This document shows positions 55,183 to 62,000 of a stretch of DNA of 62,000 nt, one piece after another. Position 1 is the first letter of the stretch. Each line of letters opens with the position of its first letter. Source of the stretch: Chrysomallon squamiferum (taxonomy: Eukaryota; Mollusca; Gastropoda; Neomphalida; Peltospiridae); the NCBI GenBank assembly GCA_012295275.1, contig CM022672.1, positions 22,847,476 to 22,909,475 of the forward strand, written 5' to 3'. The notes under the pieces are model-generated. The model made no database searches, was not told the origin of the DNA, and was given only the letters and a program-made list of their open reading frames with translations. Position numbers and translations under genes: made by a program.

Positions 55183-58100
55183 TACATACATACATATATA
55201 TATTATTTAACCCAAAACAAATATTTACAGTGCTGCCTGTAATAAAATTATGTACTCACCAATGGTTGTGTAATTGATGTAGTAGTATGCAGCAATCATA
55301 CCCAGATTGAGAGGAGCCACGTCCATGTCATCTTCAACACTGATACACTGAAATGTGAAAATGTAAGAAAACTTTCTTTACTTAATTTAGAAAATGGACC
55401 ATAATATAATTTTGTTCTATGAAGGTAAATATATCAGTGAAAGAAAACATATATATATATATTTGTTTAATAACATAAATAAACATTTATATTTTTTTTT
55501 TTTACATTTCATTAGGTTTGCAGTCATTTTGTATTGATTATAAAAGTGAGAGAAAGAAAAATTTCAAACTCATATTTTATGAGGCACAGTGAAGAGGTTT
55601 GGAAACGAATAATCAAATGTGAGAATATGCCTGGAATATAAAATAAACTGTTACCATATTAATAACAATAAAATTTTAATAAATAACTAAGAAACAATTT
55701 ATAATAGGTTTGTCTGTTTACCTTTGACTGTTCTAGGTCATTGATTGTGTTCTCAACAACTTCAGACAGGTGATCAGACAGGTGACGATGAGACACACCT
55801 GAAATAAATATTATACATTTCAATTAATTAAATCATTTGTTATCTTCATAGACAAATATGTTGTAAATATCAAACAATAATAATCAGATGTAAACATTTT
55901 CAGATGTCGTATTGCTTGGGCTACATTTACTGACTAAACAGAAGTTTTATATTCATCTCTTAAATAAAGGAAAAGTAAAATTTAACTTTTGTGATGTAAC
56001 AATTAAAATTATGGGTTATCTAAAAGAGGTAAGATAATAATAATAAATAATCGACATTTTTGACCATCCTCTCAAATCATGCATTCAAAAAACATACTTC
56101 AGTTCAAGGAGATCTAACTGAAGATGAATGGAAACAAAGACAAAAGGAAAAACACAATAAAAATAATTCATTTTATCCATATCTAACCTTGTAGGTTGTA
56201 GTAATTTGGGTTCTGAGTCATTCGTCGGTAGATAAAAGTCCAGGTGAGATAATCTACAGCATCTTGTTTGTTCTCCATTGTCTTGGTAACAATCTCGGCA
56301 TTGAAGTGATCATGGAGACAATGGTCCAGATGACTTTCCACAGGCAAAGGTTCATACAAGAATTTCTTAAAGAATTCCTTTTTAGAACTCTGACACAGGA
56401 TAACAGCTTTCCCTTTAATAGTTAAACAAAGAATCAAGATAACACATTAATAACATAGTTACTGACAGGTGTTAAAACTCATTGGTTTGTTGTTCCTAAT
56501 GTGTTTTATTCCATAAAAAATTTAAAAAAACTCTCAAAAAACCAACCCTATCTTTAAAACAATTTATCAAGTAATTGAAATTTTTAGATACCTCAGAACA
56601 CATTTCTCATTACTTTCAGAGGTAAATATATGAGTGTATTAATAAGAACTTTGTAATTTAAATTAAAACAAACTATCTGTAAACACTCATTTGTTTGTAG
56701 AAGACCACACAGAGGTTTAAAATTGACATATTAAATGTAGAATACACAGTTGTCAACTAACCTTCTTTGTCTATCAGTGTTCTGTTAGCTCTACCAATCA
56801 TCTGTAGTACATCAGTCACTGGGTAGTCTTCGTAACTAAGAGAATAATTAAAATACATTTGAAAATTTAGACTATGTACCAAACCAAATTAGTTATGTAA
56901 ATTTGATAAAATTTGCTGTATCTAAAATAAATAATGGAAAATAAATAAAAAATATACAATTATAAATAAATCATCCATTCATTAAAGTTGATATATAATG
57001 ACTCCTCTGAGGAACTGACAAAAATAAAAAATAAGAAAACTTATTTTGTCATCACTTTGGCTACCAAAAGCATGACATTATCTGATACTTAGCAACAGAT
57101 ATTTCTTTAAAAAGAAAGCATTGCAGCTACAACGAACTAACCTGCAATGGAATTTGATTCACAAACATGTTTGTAAGGAATATCCATTACAATCACCAAA
57201 CAAGTTACCAAAAAAAAGAAAAGAAAAGAAAATAAAAACAGAAAATAAAGAAAGAAAAAGAAAAACTAAAAAGAATTTGTAAAACTTTCACTTACGAATG
57301 TGTTTTGCCATCATAGTACTGAGTGTCCATCACTATGACTAAGTGAGCTGTCATACTCATGCCCCAGGCAAGATTCCTTGATGCCACTACAACTTGAATA
57401 GCTCCACTGGAAAAGAGCTGTTCAATGATCCTTCTCTCTACCTCAGAGAGACCTTCATGCAGGTAAGCTACGCCATTTGTCAGTGTCTCCTTTAGTGTCT
57501 ACAAAAAAACCAACAAAAAAACCCCCCCAATAACATTAATAAAAGAATAATGATGATAATAAAAATATATTAATAAAATTAAAGAGCAGTGGAATAAAAA
57601 AAAAAAAAATCTCTGAAAACTTCAATGTTCTTCTAATTATACAGTTTTAATGAAATTTCCAGCATGATGTTTTGTAAAGCAAATTTATGACATTTTTAAA
57701 AATACAAAATTTGGTCAAATTCTGTTTTGCTTATTGTATAATTACAAGTCTGACAACTAATGTCATTAAATATTTATTAAATAGTTCTATGTAAATTTCT
57801 ATTCCAAAATCACTGAAAGTATAAATAAAAAATCTTTGTAAGAAGTTCATAAGAATAATGACTCACTTTATCAGTGATTTTTTCCAGGAATGGTTCCAAA
57901 TCCTTCTCAGTGACGTGAAGAAAACGACTGGTTGGTTTGTCTTCAGGTCCAGGAGACATTTCTGCTGCAGCAAATGTAAGAACATCAATGGCTGTGAGGC
58001 GTGTCTGTTTCCTAGATGGTACAAATATGATGACAGGTTTCTTAGGCGAGTGCCTCAGGATACACTGATAGGCTGGCTTTGCCATGGCAATGATACGTGA

Positions 58101-61100
58101 AGTGTTGTGAGATATGTTGAAACCCTGGAATACAAGTTGTAACAATAAAATTAAAAAAAAATAAGTAGAATTTTACAAAAACATAGCAATGACCTCCAAA
58201 AACAAAAACGAAATAAAAACCAATATATCTAGTTTAACAAAACAATATCGGACCAATACTGACAAACACCGTTCTCAAGATCTGTAATATACTTGAACTT
58301 CAACATACCTGAATGTGTGGTTCCAGTGGGACAGGTCGTACGTTGGGGTGGAAGTTGAAAAATGAAGTAGTTCCACAACCAAGCCACTGAGCCACATCTT
58401 TAGCATTGGAAAGAGAGGAGCTGAGAGCAATAATCCTAATATTCCGTTCCAACTGAGATGAGATGTAGCGCATTCGAGAACAGATCACCTCAAGTACAGG
58501 CTACAAAACAAACATTTTATCTACTACAGCTGTTTATTTACGGTTTAAAAAGTTAAACTGGGAAAATTTGGTACATGTAACAAAAGGAAGCCTATCTAAT
58601 ATCTAAGAGCAGATCACCCTAATTGCTAAACGTTTTCCAATAATATATGTGTAGTTTGAAAAAGGAAAACTGCTTCAAAGAATTTATCTACAAAACATTA
58701 CTAATTTAGCATCACATAACTTGAAATATGCATAATACAATCAAAGCAGTGGAAAATGAATTTAAAATTATCACTAACCAGTTAAATTTCAATTTTAAAT
58801 AGTGTAAAATAAAATTATGTATACAATATGAATAAAAGTAGATAAAAGATTTGGTAAAAAAATAGAAAAATAACCTAATGATTGTCTCATGGTTAATTGA
58901 TCCTGCAACCATCACCCTTTATAGCTAGTTTTTTTTACATCTTACATCATATCAGAATCTACATTAGTACTGTACATACCCCAATTTCTCCTCCAATTAG
59001 ATGCAGCTCATCAACAATGAAGAGATTCACATTCTGAACATTTTTACGCTGTTTCCATCGTCTAGACAAAACATCCCACTTCTCTGGAGTGCTAATAATT
59101 ATGTTGCCCTACAAATGAAAAAAGACATTTGAACGCTTTATTCAAATATGTTTTTAGATTTATTTAGGTTTTAGCTAAGAATGTTTATACAACAGACTTT
59201 CTAATCTACTTACTAGCTGATGAAAAAATACGTAATACTTCTCAACATAAGGAAAAAATGCTATAAGTATAAACATTTATATAGTTTAAATGATGTGCAC
59301 ATATACAATCTTCCCCAAAAGTTCCATGTTCTTCTTAATAATACAAGTGTTAATGAATAAATTAATGGTTACCTCTTCATGCAGATAGTTATAACATAGA
59401 TACTTCTAAATAAACTATTTTCATTTGACTTAAAACAACAAACCTTTGCAAGCAGTTTGAGATCTGTACTTGTCTCTCCTGTGAGGAGCACCACTTTTTT
59501 CCCAAGCTGAACACCAAACTTGTTGTGCCAGTCAGAATACACCTTCAAAACAGAAAAATTAACAACATTTCAGCAAATTTTTATATTGGCTTTTTGAACA
59601 GATTTTGAAATCACATTATAAGCCAGGAACTTACTCGTATTATTTAATACATCTTTTATTCAAACATTGCAAAATACCATTAGTCTACTGACAGAAAAAA
59701 AAAAAAAGAGATTAATTTTATAGCACTTAATAATGGTATAAAAACCAAATGCTCCCTTAAGTAGGGTAAATTTATGTTTTTGGCAGAATAACATGTGTAT
59801 ATTTTAATAATGTATTTTATATAATATTTGGAAATCCTACCTGCTGAGCCAGGGCTTCCAGTGGTGCTACATAGACACAGCGACCTTCAGGATACTGTGA
59901 GAACATTCTGAGAATTCCAAACTCTCCACAGATTGTCTTGCCACTGCCTGTTGGTGCTCCAACAAACACATTGTCAACACTGTTGTAAATGGCATTAAAC
60001 ACTGAAATAAAATAAAATAGTTTTTATAACTTTCATTACTATTGATCATTGCTATCTAATGGATAATTCCAAATCATTTAGGTATAAAGTTATCTTAGTT
60101 GAAAGAATGGTAAATAAGACAATAAATGTTCAAAACAATTCATAATTTTAGATTATCCCATTTTATAAAATGTTGATGCAAGAAAAGAACCTTTTTTATT
60201 TGGTTAGCAAAACATTTTATGATCCATGTTATATTAAATAACAAATTGTATATATACATATGAATTTAATGTGTTTAAATAATAATAATAAAAAAAAAAA
60301 ATTAAAATTAAAAAATATATCACATATAACAAACTCTCTCTTCCACTCTGACTGAATATTAGTAAAATCATACAATTATTACTAAAATTTTCACTCAAAT
60401 TATACAAATTTCACTTTATATTTACTTCCAAAACTAAAATGTTTGCTTATGAGTTTAATATTACCTTTTAGTAAGATAAAAAATACAGATTGTTTACCTT
60501 GAGTCTGAATTGGATTGAAGAAAGGAAACTTGTCCATGTAAAGAGCTTCAAAAGCCGAGTTTCTCAAGGCTGACACTGGCAGAGGCTGAAGATCCAACAA
60601 CTCTGTTGGGGGAGGGTATTTTTCAGGGAGGATCAGATGTCTGAATGACACAGGAAGCTGTGTTTCTGAACCTGTCATAACAAGGTTCCATCAATGTAAA
60701 ATTGTTATTACAACAAAAAAAAAAAAAAAAAAAAGATGTGAAAGAAAAAAAGAATACAAGTATATAAAACAATTTAATTAACATCATCTGATAAAAATGT
60801 TTCTAATTTAATTTTTATCAATGAAAAAAGAACCAACTATGTAGATGTATATATATTTTTTATGCGTTTCAATTAATTTTTTTGGTAAAGTGATCTTAAT
60901 TTGACAAGGTTTAAGTCACAGTAATTTTTATCTGTGATTTTGTTTGATCCCTTTTGCCTTTGCAGATTTCATGATGTATAGGTCCATAAATTAAAATATA
61001 ACAATCTGAAAAATTCAAGACTATCATAGTTTAACTGTAACAAATAAAATAAATATATATATATACTAACCAATCCACTTGTCTGAAATTACTCTAATGA

Positions 61101-61753
61101 AGTACTGAGGTGGCAGAGGTTCAAACACTGGCACAAAGAATTTCACTGAATGTTCATCCTGGGCAAATTTGCTGTACAAATTAAATATTCAATATAAATC
61201 ATTTAATTGGACAAGACATGTTAAACATTATTTCAGTTTTGCTTACTATTATGTGAAGGAAAAAAATATGTTCATGTTTCTTCATTTCCTGTTCTTCATA
61301 TCTGTTATACTTTATTATCAAAGAGTGCTCTTTAATATTATTAAAACATTGACACTATTTTTTTTCTCTACAGATTTATCACCACCAAATGGTTATTTTT
61401 AACTAACATTTTCATTACACTAAAATATTCTCAGTATGTTAACTATACCTCTCACTGTTCAGATACAGCAGTCAGCTGAAACTGATTAGAACTTTAATTG
61501 CATATATAAAAATTATTAACTATCAAGATAAGCACAGAAATGATAGCTTTGAGAACAAAATTCAATGCTACAAATAAAATGAAACAGTGATAACTGCCTT
61601 ATTTACAAACTTGTATTACTGGCTGGCTCACGAGATTTTGTTGCTAATGAAAATAAGAAACAGTTTGATTTACTGAACTAACCTTTTCAGAAGGAAATAT
61701 TCATGATGCAGAATCACTTCGCTGTCAACATCTTCCACCATGATCCAGAAAGC
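51947..61753 (-). CDS. SNRNP200: SNRNP200 / Brr2 spliceosomal RNA helicase, C-terminal part (19 exons, runs off the right edge)
   Basis: U5 snRNP helicase that unwinds U4/U6 during spliceosome activation. Exons, in transcript order: 61683-61753, 61071-61171, 60498-60671, 59841-60001, 59444-59542, 58980-59108, 58309-58500, 57867-58124, 57296-57498, 56762-56835, 56188-56412, 55722-55798, 55260-55347, 54776-54897, 54322-54465, 53809-53985, 53283-53443, 52714-52795, 51947-52192; 927 residues, under half of the roughly 2100-residue protein. They cover the end of the first Sec63 unit ([21 protein letters not shown]), the whole second helicase cassette (Walker [17 protein letters not shown]-like [13 protein letters not shown], motif VI region QMIGRANR) and the second Sec63 domain ([36 protein letters not shown]). 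The acidic tail ends SGSEDSDSD. The N-terminal, catalytically dominant cassette lies beyond the window. The first two-thirds of the missing half cannot be judged. Confidence 0.97.
55137..55182. repeat. (GATA)n microsatellite in an SNRNP200 intron
   Basis: About 11 GATA/TAGA units, followed by short TACA and TATA runs. Confidence 0.9.
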
Positions 61754-62000
61754 CTATCAAAATAATAAAAATAAATTTTTAGAAAAGAACAGTTAACAGT
61801 AATAAACTTAAATAATCATACATGTGAACAATTGTTTTTCTTTTACTGCTTTAACTGACCTGATAATGTTAGATGCATGACTCACATATAAACTAACAAT
61901 AAAGTTCATTAATGCAAGAAAAGATATAAAGGATCTGATAATCTGATTTTACAAATTATGAGAAACAATCTACAAAAAGCAGAAGTATTTACGAAAAAAC

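Overview
The window is AT-rich nuclear DNA from an animal, densely packed with spliced protein-coding genes. Introns are mostly about 100 to 1300 bp and carry many mono- to tetranucleotide repeats. The gene set (MCMBP, ETF1, PSTK, AUP1, TAF1B, CYP26, SNRNP200) is metazoan. Intron sizes, base composition and transposon relics suggest an invertebrate, perhaps a mollusc or other lophotrochozoan, but the species cannot be settled from sequence alone. There is no bacterial, viral or organellar gene.

Layout, left to right: MCMBP (minus, 29-8981, complete CDS, 15 exons); a 5.1 kb gap holding the ETF1 3' untranslated region; ETF1/eRF1 (minus, 14133-19792, 11 exons); a 1.4 kb divergent promoter region with two CRE palindromes and paired YY1-like sites; PSTK (plus, 21218-25024, 5 exons); a 3.1 kb convergent gap; AUP1 (minus, 28155-34008, 12 exons); a 0.7 kb head-to-head promoter region; TAF1B (plus, 34747-43714, 13 exons); a 2.7 kb gap with a degenerate minisatellite; a CYP26-type P450 (plus, 46453-50777, 5 exons); a short convergent gap; and SNRNP200/Brr2 (minus, 51947 to the right edge, last 19 exons). 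Exon chains were built by hand from splice sites, reading phase and family similarity. Each of the six complete chains adds up to a whole number of codons.

The genes do not form one pathway. Most are housekeeping: replication (MCMBP), translation termination (ETF1), selenocysteine-tRNA synthesis (PSTK), lipid droplet and ER quality control (AUP1), Pol I initiation (TAF1B) and splicing (SNRNP200). CYP26 is the developmental exception, predicted to degrade retinoic acid. I found no convincing undescribed multi-gene system. The points most worth checking are a probable U12-type AT-AC intron in MCMBP, two GC-AG introns in adjacent genes, a CYP26 lacking the usual acidic I-helix residue, a Brr2 C-terminal cassette with a canonical-looking motif VI arginine, several small DNA transposons (one with a perfect 8-bp target duplication), and a tandem duplication in AUP1 that copied an exon end and its splice donor.
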